A program made the position numbers and the translations under genes. 64,000 bases of DNA, taken from positions 124,001 to 188,000 of the forward strand of contig NZ_BMES01000001.1 of NCBI RefSeq assembly GCF_014636935.1. Reading direction: 5' to 3'. How positions within the stretch are numbered: position 1 is the stretch's first letter; each line of letters opens with the position of its first letter. Under the pieces are notes generated by a model, which was not told the DNA's origin, ran no database searches, and saw only the letters and a program-made list of their open reading frames with translations. The DNA comes from Alsobacter metallidurans. Its GTDB lineage: Bacteria > Pseudomonadota > Alphaproteobacteria > Rhizobiales > Beijerinckiaceae. Positions 9,089-17,079 of this stretch are shown here, one piece after another.

Positions 9089-9281
9089 CGGTGACTCCGC
9101 TGTCGGGGGATGGTGTGAAGGGGGAAGGCTGGGCAGCCTTGCGTTTCAGCAAATTGGCCCTGCGCGTCCAAACCGCAACCGCGCCCGTGCAAGCGCCCGC
9201 TTGCAGAACCGAAGGTCGGCGGGAGAAAAGCCCAGGTGCAGTTGCGCGATAGGCTGCATGCAAACCGAACGGGAGCCCGGA

Positions 9282-10832
9282 ATGGCCGAGAAGAAGCCCA
9301 ACATCCTGCTGATCGTCGCCGACCAGCTCTCGGCGCCGTTCCTGCCCGCCTACGGCCACCCGCTGGTGAAGACCCCGACGCTGGATCGCCTCGCCCGCGA
9401 GGGCGTCGTGTTCGAGAGCGCCTACACCAACAGCCCGCTCTGCGCCCCGGCGCGCGCCGCCATGATGTCGGGCCTGCTTCCCTCGCGCACCGGCGCCTTC
9501 GACAACGCGGCGGAGTTCCGTTCCGCGATCCCGACCTTCGCGCACTACCTGCGGCTGGAGGGCTACCGGACCTGCCTGTCGGGCAAGATGCACTTCGTCG
9601 GCCCGGACCAGCTCCACGGCTTTGAGGAGCGGCTGACGACGGACATCTACCCCGCCGATTTCGGCTGGACGCCCGACTGGTCGAAGCCGCAGGAGCGCAT
9701 CGACTGGTGGTACCACAACATGACCTCGGTGAAGCAGGCCGGGATCGCCGAGATCACCAACCAGCTCGAATATGACGACGAGGTCGCCTTCCTCGCCCGC
9801 CGCCGCCTGTTCGACTTCGCGCGCTACAAGGACACGCTGCCGTTCTGCCTGATGGTGTCCTTCACCCACCCGCACGATCCCTATGCGGCGCGGGCAAAAT
9901 TCTGGAACCAGTACGCCGACGCCGACATCGACCTGCCGGCCACGCCCGCCATCCCGTACGCGCAGATGGACCCGCACAGCCGCCGCCTGCACGACATGTC
10001 GGCCATGGACGACTACGACGTCACCGAGGCCGACATCCGCTCGTCGCGCCACGGCTACTACGCCAACATCACCTATGTGGACGACCTGATCGGCGGCCTC
10101 ATGGAGACGCTCGAGACCTGCGGAATGGCGAATGACACCGTCACGCTGGTGACGTCCGACCACGGCGATTTTCTGGGCGAGCGCGGCCTCTGGTACAAGA
10201 TGAGCTATCGCGAGCACTCCGGCCGCGTGCCCCTCCTCGTGCACGCGCCAAAGCGCTTCGCGCCGCGCCGCGTCGCCGCTCCGGCCTCGATCGCAGACCT
10301 GCTGCCGACGCTGGTGGATATCGCCAAGCCAGGCGGCTCGGCCACGCTGGCCCGCCCGGTGGACGGCGCCAGCCTCCTCCCGGCGCTGGAGGGCCGCGAC
10401 GAGCCGGACCGGACCGTGGTGGGCGAATACCTCGCCGAGGGCGTCCATGCGCCGATGTACATGGTGCGCCAGGGCGACTGGAAGCTGATCTGCTGCGACA
10501 CCGATCCGGACCAGCTCTTCGACCTCGCCGCCGACCCGCATGAGAACCAGAACCTCGCCGACGACCCCGCCCATGCGCCCCGGCTTGCCGCGCTGAAGCA
10601 GGCGCTCGCCAGCTTCGACTCCGCCGCCATCTGCCGGGAGGTCGTCTCCAGCCAGCAGCAACGCCTGTTGGTGTTTAAGGCGCTCACCAAGGGCAACGTC
10701 TACCCGTGGGACTTCCAGCCCCTGCGCGACGCCTCCGAGCAATACACCCGAAACCACCGCGACGTGACCGAGACCGACATCCTGTCGCGCTTCCCGCCCG
10801 CCCCCGCGGCGGTGAAGAAGCCGGGGCGCTAG
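9282..10832 (+). CDS. betC: Choline-sulfatase
   Basis: The enzyme hydrolyses choline-O-sulfate to choline and sulfate, feeding glycine betaine synthesis or sulfur and carbon use. The 516-residue protein has the sulfatase opening NILLIVADQLSAPF, and C54 in LCAPARAAMMSG is the cysteine converted to formylglycine. HFVGPDQLHGFEERL and a C-terminal FPPAPA-like tail resemble rhizobial BetC. The ATG at 9282 is preceded by GGGAG; an ATG at 9258 would add 8 residues. No betA, betB or betI is nearby. The end overlaps the convergent udgX-like gene by 4 bases. Confidence 0.92.
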   Translation: MAEKKPNILLIVADQLSAPFLPAYGHPLVKTPTLDRLAREGVVFESAYTNSPLCAPARAAMMSGLLPSRTGAFDNAAEFRSAIPTFAHYLRLEGYRTCLSGKMHFVGPDQLHGFEERLTTDIYPADFGWTPDWSKPQERIDWWYHNMTSVKQAGIAEITNQLEYDDEVAFLARRRLFDFARYKDTLPFCLMVSFTHPHDPYAARAKFWNQYADADIDLPATPAIPYAQMDPHSRRLHDMSAMDDYDVTEADIRSSRHGYYANITYVDDLIGGLMETLETCGMANDTVTLVTSDHGDFLGERGLWYKMSYREHSGRVPLLVHAPKRFAPRRVAAPASIADLLPTLVDIAKPGGSATLARPVDGASLLPALEGRDEPDRTVVGEYLAEGVHAPMYMVRQGDWKLICCDTDPDQLFDLAADPHENQNLADDPAHAPRLAALKQALASFDSAAICREVVSSQQQRLLVFKALTKGNVYPWDFQPLRDASEQYTRNHRDVTETDILSRFPPAPAAVKKPGR

Positions 10833-11467
10833 ACGCCGGCCCGGGCCAGCTCGCCGATCCGCTGCAGATCGCCCACGAACGCCTCGTAGGCGACGCGGCG
10901 CTCGCCGGCGTCCTGCAGGCGCAGGAGGTAGGACGGATGCACGGTCACGTAGCCGTCGCGCTCGTCCGGCCAGCGGATCGGGCCGCGCGCCTTGGTGACG
11001 GGCAGCGGCTTGCCGGCGAGCGCCAACACGGCCGTAGCGCCCAGCGCGACCACGACCCGGGGGCCAACGAGCCGGATCTCCTTCTCCAGCCACCAGCGCT
11101 CCTTGCGGATCTCGCTCGTGGACGGCTTCTCGTGAATGCGGCGCTTGCCGCGCTGCGTGAAGTGAAACCGCTTCACCGCGTTGGTCACATAGGCCTCGCC
11201 GCGCGGCACGCCGGCGTCCGACAGGGCCCGGTCGAGCAATTGGCCGGCCGGGCCGACGAAGGGCTTGCCCTGGACGTCCTCCTGGTCGCCGGGCTGTTCG
11301 CCGACAAACAGGATCGGCGCGCCTGCCGGGCCTTCGCCGGGCACGAACCGGCCCACCCCCGGGCCGGGCGGCTCGCCGTCCGCCATCAGGCCGTAGAGTT
11401 CCTCCAGGCTGGCGAGCTCCACACCCGTGGGGTCATGCGGCTCCCCGCGTGAGAACAGGTCGTTCAT
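10829..11467 (-). CDS. UdgX-like uracil-DNA glycosylase, cysteine-free
   Basis: A 212-residue protein of the uracil-DNA glycosylase superfamily. It has GEQPGDQED at residues 56-64, PFVGPAGQLLDRAL, TNAVKRFHF, and HPSYLLR at 177-183. The insertion KRRIHEKPS at 108-116 matches the UdgX loop whose histidine (here H112) forms a covalent bond to uracil-site DNA in the mycobacterial enzyme. Family 4 and UdgX enzymes normally hold a 4Fe-4S cluster, but this protein contains no cysteine at all. The ATG overlaps the stop of the upstream cupin gene by 4 bases (ATGA), which fixes the start. DNA repair is likely; covalent capture is inferred from the motif. Confidence 0.88.
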   Translation of the reverse strand: MNDLFSRGEPHDPTGVELASLEELYGLMADGEPPGPGVGRFVPGEGPAGAPILFVGEQPGDQEDVQGKPFVGPAGQLLDRALSDAGVPRGEAYVTNAVKRFHFTQRGKRRIHEKPSTSEIRKERWWLEKEIRLVGPRVVVALGATAVLALAGKPLPVTKARGPIRWPDERDGYVTVHPSYLLRLQDAGERRVAYEAFVGDLQRIGELARAGV

Positions 11468-12000
11468 GCGACACCGGGCGGCGCTTCGGGCACGGCCGCC
11501 CACAAGCTTGGCAGCGCGCCCGTGTCGCCATGCAGCGGATCGCGCGTGGGCGCGGGCACGGCCGCGATCGCCGCCGCGATGGCGTCGAGTTCGCCCGGAT
11601 CACCGCGCCTGACGTCCCAGTCCCGGCCCCGGTCATAGGCGCCCACGATCTCGAAATCTGCCGACTGACCGCAATTGCGATGAGCCACGCCGGCCGGGAT
11701 CGCGACGGCGTCGCCGGCTTCCAGCGCGATCACGGGGCCGCCCTCGCCGCCGAACTGCACCTTCACGTCTCCCCTGGAAACGCCCAGCACCTCATGCGCG
11801 GTGGAATGGAAGTGGTGATAGTCGAAGACGCCGTTGCGCCAGCTCCGCGTCCAGCCATTCGCCGCGAAGATGCGCTCGAACGCCCGGGCCACGTCGCCGG
11901 ACGGCGGAAACGCCTCGCGATACACCAGCAGCGGCAGCTGCGAGTTGGGAATGCCGCCATTCGGCTGCAGCCGATAGGCTTCGGGCGATCCGGCGCTCAT
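11464..12000 (-). CDS. Cupin-domain protein, YjlB type
   Basis: A 178-residue cupin protein. The N-terminus reads YRLQPNGGIPNSQLPLLVY, as in the YjlB-like cupins. The barrel has HFHSTAHEVLGVSRGDVKV and, later, LEAGDAVAIPAGVAHRNC, so the metal-binding histidines and glutamate of both cupin motifs are present. No reaction is known for this group. It is translationally coupled to the UdgX-like gene (4-base overlap), which may reflect shared expression more than shared function. Confidence 0.8.
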   Translation of the reverse strand: MSAGSPEAYRLQPNGGIPNSQLPLLVYREAFPPSGDVARAFERIFAANGWTRSWRNGVFDYHHFHSTAHEVLGVSRGDVKVQFGGEGGPVIALEAGDAVAIPAGVAHRNCGQSADFEIVGAYDRGRDWDVRRGDPGELDAIAAAIAAVPAPTRDPLHGDTGALPSLWAAVPEAPPGVA

Positions 12001-12061
12001 GCGGGTCTCCTCGGGAGGCGTCTCCGCCAGAACCCCCGGCCGGCGCCTGCGGTTCCGTTTT

Positions 12062-13480
12062 CTAGCCTCCTGTATCGGGAGCCCGCAGGCGCACCACCGT
12101 CACCGTGCAGGGCGCCTTGGCGACCACCTCGGACGACACGCTGCCGAGATAGCGGCGCAGCGCCGAACTGCCGCGCGCGCCCAGCACCAGGTGGTCGACC
12201 TGGTTCTTGCTGACATAGTCGATCAACGCCGCCGCCGGGTCGACGGCTTCGAGCACGTGATAGCTTACTTTGTCGGCCGGCAACGCGAGCTCGCGAGCCC
12301 AGTCCTTCAGCTCCACGAGGCGCTGCACATAGGCGCTGCGGCCTTGATCGCCGGCGGTTTCCTCCAGCGACAAAAGCGCGGTCTTGAGCACAGTCACGCA
12401 GGCGAGGCGCGCCCCGGGTTCGCCCTCCACGGCCCGCCCGGCCTGAACGCGCACGCGCGCCGCCAACTCGTCGACGCCGCCCGCGAGATCGACGGCCGCC
12501 ACCACGATGGCGGCCGCATCGAGATCGGCCGAGACCCGCCGCGACTGGAAGTCGGACCGCTTCGGCGCCCGCAGCCGGCGGCGCAGCACCGTCCAGAACC
12601 CGTCCTGCCGCAGCTTGGCGGCGTTCGGGCCGAGCGGAGCCTGTTCGGGATTCGAGAGTGCGAAAGCAAGCTGCGCGGCGCTGCCGTAGAGGCGGGCGGG
12701 CTCCACCGCGAGGCAGCGCAGGATCGCTTCCTGCAGCCATGGCGGACAGGACGGCTCGATCGCGCGCGGCGGCAAGGGGTCGCGCCAGAGCCGGCGCATC
12801 ATGCCGGCCTTTCGCTGCGGGTCGCCGAAGGGCTGCCGGCCCGTCGTGAGTTCGTAGAGCACGGCTCCCAGCGCGAAATGGTCGCTCTTGGGCTCCGTCC
12901 GCACGCCCAGCACCTGCTCGGGCGAGATATACGGGCTGGTGCCCATCGGGGCGTCGGATTCCTCGGCCAACAGGTCCGGAAGTTCATCGTGCCGGGACAA
13001 GCCAAAATCGATGAACGTGACGTCGCCGTTCGGCCGCAGCAGGATGTTGGCGGGTTTCAGATCGAGATGGATCACATGTTGACGGTGGAGGTCCTGGAGC
13101 GCCCGTGCGGCTGCGACCCCGATCGCGGCGACCCGCTCCGGCGCAAGCTTTCCCTCGCGGGCCAGAATGGCCTGCAGGCTCTCGCCCTCGATCCACTCCA
13201 TCACGAGATGCGGCGTCTCGTCGAAGTCCCCGGCCGCGACGAAGCGGGGCACGTGCGGGCCCGACAGGCGCGGCAGGATCATCTGCTCCAGCTCGAAGCC
13301 CACGATGGCGGACACGTCCTCGCCCTCGGCGAGCGACGGGATCTTCATCACGAGCGGAGCGCCGCCCTCCCGCCCGGGCCGCGACACCCGCCAGAGCGTG
13401 CTCATCGGCCCGCGATGCACCAGCGTGTCGAGCCGAAAGCCGTCAATCACGTCGCCGGGCTGTGGTCGGGACTGTCCCAT
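12062..13480 (-). CDS. Serine/threonine protein kinase fused to a universal stress protein domain
   Basis: A 472-residue two-domain protein. Residues 12-270 or so form a Hanks-type kinase: VMK (ATP lysine), HLDLKPANILL (catalytic loop, with Leu where RD kinases have Arg), DFGL and GTSPYISPEQ (activation segment). The glycine loop is degenerate (VHRGPMSTL). Residues 320-472 form a universal stress protein domain ending in DHLVLGARGSSALRRYLGS and SSEVVAKAPCTVTVVR, which matches the UspA nucleotide-binding signature GxxGxxxxxxxGSVS. There is no membrane segment, so it is cytoplasmic. Its ATG directly follows the stop of the upstream phosphoesterase gene, so the two are co-expressed. Confidence 0.92.
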   Translation of the reverse strand: MGQSRPQPGDVIDGFRLDTLVHRGPMSTLWRVSRPGREGGAPLVMKIPSLAEGEDVSAIVGFELEQMILPRLSGPHVPRFVAAGDFDETPHLVMEWIEGESLQAILAREGKLAPERVAAIGVAAARALQDLHRQHVIHLDLKPANILLRPNGDVTFIDFGLSRHDELPDLLAEESDAPMGTSPYISPEQVLGVRTEPKSDHFALGAVLYELTTGRQPFGDPQRKAGMMRRLWRDPLPPRAIEPSCPPWLQEAILRCLAVEPARLYGSAAQLAFALSNPEQAPLGPNAAKLRQDGFWTVLRRRLRAPKRSDFQSRRVSADLDAAAIVVAAVDLAGGVDELAARVRVQAGRAVEGEPGARLACVTVLKTALLSLEETAGDQGRSAYVQRLVELKDWARELALPADKVSYHVLEAVDPAAALIDYVSKNQVDHLVLGARGSSALRRYLGSVSSEVVAKAPCTVTVVRLRAPDTGG

Positions 13481-14221
13481 TCAGCGCCCTGTCTTGAGCC
13501 TGCGGGCGAGGCTCTCGGGCAGGCCGGCGGCCAGGATCTTACGGGCGGCCTCATCCGCATCGTAGGGCACGCGCACCATGGTGAGCTCCAATGGATCGCG
13601 CCGCAGCAGGCCGTAGCAGGCGGCCGGATTGCCGTCGCGCGGTTGGCCCACAGAGCCCATCACGGCCAGCCACCGCCGCGAGGCGGCCAGCGGCACCGGC
13701 TTGTTCGGCAGGGGCTCGAACTCGCCCGGCGGCCGGTGCGGGGCCATGTGGTAGAGCATCGGCACATGCGTGTGCCCGCAAAATGTCCAGCGCTGCTGCA
13801 CGGAGCGGATGCTGCGCTCGGCCTCCACGGACGAGGTCACATAGCCCCAATCGCCGGGCGCCCACCCATTGGCGTGGACATAAAGGCGGCCCTCGTCCAG
13901 CGACGAGAGCGGCAGCGATCGCAGGAAGCCGAGATGCGCCGGGGACAACTGCTCGCGTGTCCAGTTCAGCGCGAAGGTCGCGACGGGATTCATGCCCGGG
14001 TCAGGCGTCTCGACGCCGGCGTCGTGATTGCCCAGAACCGCGAACGCCCCCTGGCCGACCAGCTCCGCCACGGTCTCGACCACCCATGCCGGGTCGGCGC
14101 CATAGCCCACATAGTCGCCCAGCAGCACGAAGCGCGCGACGCCGCGACGGCGCGCATCCGCCAGGCAGGCCGTAAAGGCCTCCCGATTGCCGTGAACGTC
14201 CGAGAAAAGCGCGATCGACAC
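13481..14221 (-). CDS. Calcineurin-like metallophosphoesterase
   Basis: A 246-residue cytoplasmic phosphoesterase. The five metal-binding motifs are present: FSDVHGN at residues 6-12, LLGDYVGYGADP, GNHD, a histidine segment LYVHANG, and FCGHTHVP. The pattern GDYVGYGADP is that of the YfcE/diadenosine-tetraphosphatase-like group that often sits beside protein kinases as a phosphatase candidate. Its stop codon touches the start codon of the kinase-stress protein gene, so the pair may form a kinase-phosphatase unit. The substrate is unknown. Confidence 0.88.
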   Translation of the reverse strand: MSIALFSDVHGNREAFTACLADARRRGVARFVLLGDYVGYGADPAWVVETVAELVGQGAFAVLGNHDAGVETPDPGMNPVATFALNWTREQLSPAHLGFLRSLPLSSLDEGRLYVHANGWAPGDWGYVTSSVEAERSIRSVQQRWTFCGHTHVPMLYHMAPHRPPGEFEPLPNKPVPLAASRRWLAVMGSVGQPRDGNPAACYGLLRRDPLELTMVRVPYDADEAARKILAAGLPESLARRLKTGR

Positions 14222-14350
14222 GGGTTCGTCCCATCGGCCTGCGGCTCCCCGGCCGCGTGGCGCACAGGATGGGACCGCAAAAAGGGCGCGCTGCCTAGCG
14301 ATTCATCCTGCCCGACGCGTTGGCTAATGGTCTAGGTCGCGCCTCCCGGG

Positions 14351-14593
14351 CTACATCGTATGGAGGCGAACCTCGTCCCCGGCCGCGTCCACGCGGGGCG
14401 CGTCCCCCGGACCCGCCTCACCCTGATCGGCGTCGCGAAGGTCCGGGGCGGGAGCGATCCCGAGCTGGAGCAGCTTGGCGCGCACAGCGTCCAGGTCCAT
14501 GCCGAGCCGCATCGCGATGGCGGAAGCCGGCTCGCGGTTCTGCGCCATGGTTTTCAACGCCTGCACGGCTTCCAGCGTCCATTCGCCTGCCAT
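14351..14593 (-). CDS. Small protein with a GcrA-like helical N-terminus
   Basis: An 80-residue acidic protein. Residues 5-46 (WTLEAVQALKTMAQ then ASAIAMRLGM and DAVRAKLLQLGI) resemble the SANT/helix-turn-helix pattern W-T-x-E-x-V-x-x-L-x-x-x-A at the start of GcrA-like and related small regulators. The rest is low-complexity and acidic. The ATG at 14593 follows a GGGAG ribosome site (about 8 bases upstream); a longer frame upstream looks non-coding. No function can be assigned with confidence. Confidence 0.6.
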   Translation of the reverse strand: MAGEWTLEAVQALKTMAQNREPASAIAMRLGMDLDAVRAKLLQLGIAPAPDLRDADQGEAGPGDAPRVDAAGDEVRLHTM

Positions 14594-14725
14594 CGTGTGA
14601 TCTCCCGCGATGCGCGCCCCCGCGCGAAGGTCGGCTCGCAATGCGGCGATCCTGCGTCGGCGGGAACCTTGGGCTGGGCATCGCTGTTCGGGAGGGCGCG
14701 ACTTCCGCGCCACGAGTAACCAGAT

Positions 14726-16639
14726 ATGGCGCCTGCGACCCCTCCCAACGCCGCGCTCGAGCTGCAGCGCTCCATGTCCATCATGGTCGGCGTCATCGTC
14801 GCCGTGGTGGTGACGTGCGCGCTGTATTTCGGCCGCGAGATCCTGATCCCCCTGGCGCTGGCCGTGCTGCTGAGTTTCGTGCTCGCGCCGCTCGTGCGCA
14901 TGCTTCAGCGCATCAAGGTCCCGAAGGCCGTCGCGGTGATCGGCGTCGTGCTGTCCGCGTTTCTGATCATCGCGGGCCTCGGCACCGTGATCGCCGGGCA
15001 GGTCACCGGGCTCGCAAGCGAGCTGCCGAGCTACGAGAGGACCATCCGGGACAAGATCAAGAGCGTGCGCGGCATGGCGGCCGGCAATGGCGCCCTGGAG
15101 CGCGCCGCCGACGTTCTGCAGGACCTCGGCAAGGAGTTGCAGAAGCCCGAGCAGAACGGAACGCCGGCGCTTTCGCGCAATCCGACCGAGAATTCAGCCC
15201 CGGTTCCGGTGGAGATCCGTGCCCCCGAGTCGGGCGCCTTCCGGACGCTCGCCAACCTGGTCGGGCCGCTGCTGCACCCGCTGGCCACCACCGGCATCAT
15301 CATCATCTTCGTGATCTTCATCCTGATGCGGCGCGAGGACCTGCGCAATCGCATGATCCGGCTCGCGGGCGCGCAGGACCTTCATCGCACCACGGCCGCG
15401 ATGGACGACGCCGCCAACAGGCTCAGCAAGTTCTTCCTGGTCCAGGTTGCGCTGAACGCCTCCTTCGGCGTCGTGGTCGGAACAGGCCTGTTCTTTATTG
15501 GCGTGCCCACGCCGGTGCTGTGGGGCGTGCTCGCGGCCGTAATGCGCTTCATCCCTTATGTGGGCGCGGCGATTTCGGCCCTGTTTCCGCTCGCGCTGGC
15601 CGCGGCGGTCGATCCCGGCTGGACCATGCTGGTGTGGACCGCCGCGCTGTTCCTGATCGTCGAGCCGATTGTCGGCCATGTGATCGAGCCGCTGGTCTAT
15701 GGCCAGAGCACCGGCCTCTCGCCGGTGGCGGTCGTCACCGCCGCGACGTTCTGGACGTGGCTCTGGGGCCCGATCGGTCTCGTGCTGGCGACGCCGCTCA
15801 CCGTGTGCCTTGTGGTGCTCGGCCGCCACGTGGAGCAGCTGGCCGTGTTCGACGTGCTGTTCGGCGACCAGCCCGTGCTCTCCGCGCCCGAAATGTTCTA
15901 CCAGCGCATGCTGGCGGCCGACCCCACCGAGGCGGTGGAGCAGGCCGAGACCTTCCTGGAAGACGCCAGCATGGCCGAGTATCTCGACACCGTGGCGCTG
16001 CCCGGCATCAGGCTCGGCGCGCAGGATGCGACCCGCGGCGCGCTGGAGCCGGAACGCATGACCACCGTCCGGGACTCGGTCGGCGAACTGGTGGACGATC
16101 TCGAGGACCTCGTCTCGACCGACGAAGCGACGCTCCCGGACGCCTGGGGCGAGGACGGCGACGTTGACGACGGAACGCCGCGGCCCGTCGTCAGCGTCGG
16201 CCTGCGCAATGCGCTCGACGATGCAGCCGCCATGCTGTTCGCGCTGCTGTCGCGCCGGCGGGGCCTGCGTACGCGCGTGCTCGCCCCCGAGGTCCTGACG
16301 CTCTCCAACCTGTTCCGGCTCGATCTGCGAGGCGTGGAGGTGATTTGCCTTTCGGTGTTCGAAACCTCGAGCCCGGTCCACATCCGCTATGCGCTCCGTC
16401 GCCTCAAGCGCAAGGCGCCGAACGCCACGATCGTGGTGGGCTACTGGAAGCAGGACGATCCCGAAGCGATCGAGGGCCTGCGCGAGGTGATCGCTCCCGC
16501 GCAGTTGGTGACGACGCTCGCCGAGGCCGTTGCGGCCGCCCAGACCGCGATGGCGGACGTGGATCCTCCCGAAGCCGCAGCCGAGCGGCCCCCTGCCGAG
16601 CCGCATCTTGGCGTCGTCGCGCAGGCCGCGGGGGCCTGA
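14726..16639 (+). CDS. AI-2E family (PerM-like) transporter with long cytoplasmic tail
   Basis: A 637-residue membrane protein. Residues 15-380 match the AI-2E/PerM transporter family: an N-terminal helix pair, a periplasmic or cytoplasmic stretch rich in charged residues (about 95-165), then PTPVLWGVLAAVMRFIPYVG and the conserved GLSPVAVVTAATFWTWLWGPIG. The part after residue 380 or so is soluble and about 250 residues long, with an acidic linker near residues 460-490 and an alpha/beta segment (VICLSVFETSS, ATIVVGYWK) that could be a Rossmann-like domain. Usual PerM proteins are near 350 residues. Substrate unknown; members export small molecules or act in Na+/H+ exchange. Confidence 0.85.
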   Translation: MAPATPPNAALELQRSMSIMVGVIVAVVVTCALYFGREILIPLALAVLLSFVLAPLVRMLQRIKVPKAVAVIGVVLSAFLIIAGLGTVIAGQVTGLASELPSYERTIRDKIKSVRGMAAGNGALERAADVLQDLGKELQKPEQNGTPALSRNPTENSAPVPVEIRAPESGAFRTLANLVGPLLHPLATTGIIIIFVIFILMRREDLRNRMIRLAGAQDLHRTTAAMDDAANRLSKFFLVQVALNASFGVVVGTGLFFIGVPTPVLWGVLAAVMRFIPYVGAAISALFPLALAAAVDPGWTMLVWTAALFLIVEPIVGHVIEPLVYGQSTGLSPVAVVTAATFWTWLWGPIGLVLATPLTVCLVVLGRHVEQLAVFDVLFGDQPVLSAPEMFYQRMLAADPTEAVEQAETFLEDASMAEYLDTVALPGIRLGAQDATRGALEPERMTTVRDSVGELVDDLEDLVSTDEATLPDAWGEDGDVDDGTPRPVVSVGLRNALDDAAAMLFALLSRRRGLRTRVLAPEVLTLSNLFRLDLRGVEVICLSVFETSSPVHIRYALRRLKRKAPNATIVVGYWKQDDPEAIEGLREVIAPAQLVTTLAEAVAAAQTAMADVDPPEAAAERPPAEPHLGVVAQAAGA

Positions 16640-16647
16640 TGCAAAAA

Positions 16648-16672
16648 AACCCCGGAGCGAGGCTCCGGGGTT
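16648..16672. terminator. Rho-independent terminator, strongest for the minus strand
   Basis: A perfect 9-bp stem (CCCCGGAGC, then GCTCCGGGG) with a 3-nt loop. The run of seven A on its left becomes a U run on the minus strand, so it is a canonical terminator for the His-rich gene at 16691-16930 and may also stop the + strand transporter transcript. Confidence 0.85.
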
Positions 16673-16690
16673 CGATGTCGACCTGGCCGC

Positions 16691-16930
16691 TTAGCGCCAA
16701 TGATGGCGCGGGCCGCCGTGGTGACGCCAGCCATAGTGGTGGCCACGACGCCAGCCGTAGTGCGGTCCGCGTCCATAGTGGCGGACCACGACGGTGCGAT
16801 GATGGCCGCCCCAGCCATGATGCCGGCCGTAGTGACGGGCTTCAGCCGCGCCGGTCGTCGCCAGAATGGCGATGAAGCTGCCGGCGGCGAGCGCCGCCGC
16901 TGCGACGGTCTTCATGAAGGGTGCTCTCAT
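16691..16930 (-). CDS. Secreted His/Gly/Arg-rich small protein
   Basis: A 79-residue protein with a clear signal peptide (MKTVAAAALAAGSFIAIL, cleavage probable after AEA near residue 31) and a mature part of about 48 residues made almost only of His, Gly, Arg, Tyr and Trp in repeats such as HHGW, RHYG and HYGWR. The composition suggests metal or nucleic acid/cell-wall binding in the periplasm, but no family function is known. The start at 16930 (MRAPFMKT) gives a normal signal length. It ends just before a canonical terminator. Confidence 0.75.
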   Translation of the reverse strand: MRAPFMKTVAAAALAAGSFIAILATTGAAEARHYGRHHGWGGHHRTVVVRHYGRGPHYGWRRGHHYGWRHHGGPRHHWR

Positions 16931-17030
16931 TGTGCTTTCTCCGAGGGGTTGAGCGCCCAACAACGTCACAAAAGCCATAGCGTTGCGCCTTGATGACCTT
17001 CGGCTTGGCGTTCTCCCCGCCGGTGCGTAT

Positions 17031-17065
17031 TCTTGGTTGAAACTACGTTAGTAGCTCAACCAAGA
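17031..17065 (+). promoter_or_regulatory. Long inverted repeat in front of the TRAP-kinase operon
   Basis: TCTTGGTTGA (17031-17040) and TCAACCAAGA (17056-17065) are a perfect 10-bp inverted repeat. Inside it CTAC (17043-17046) pairs with GTAG (17051-17054) around the tetraloop GTTA. The element ends 15 bases before the ATG of the binding-protein gene, directly upstream of its ribosome site. It could be an operator for a dimeric regulator or an RNA leader hairpin. Confidence 0.65.
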
Positions 17066-17079
17066 GGGAGGCTCGGGGT

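Noticed and set aside
11999-14335. A 778-codon + strand frame opposite the kinase-stress protein gene and phosphoesterase
   Set aside because: No recognisable domain and it covers two well-supported minus-strand genes and their touching start/stop codons.
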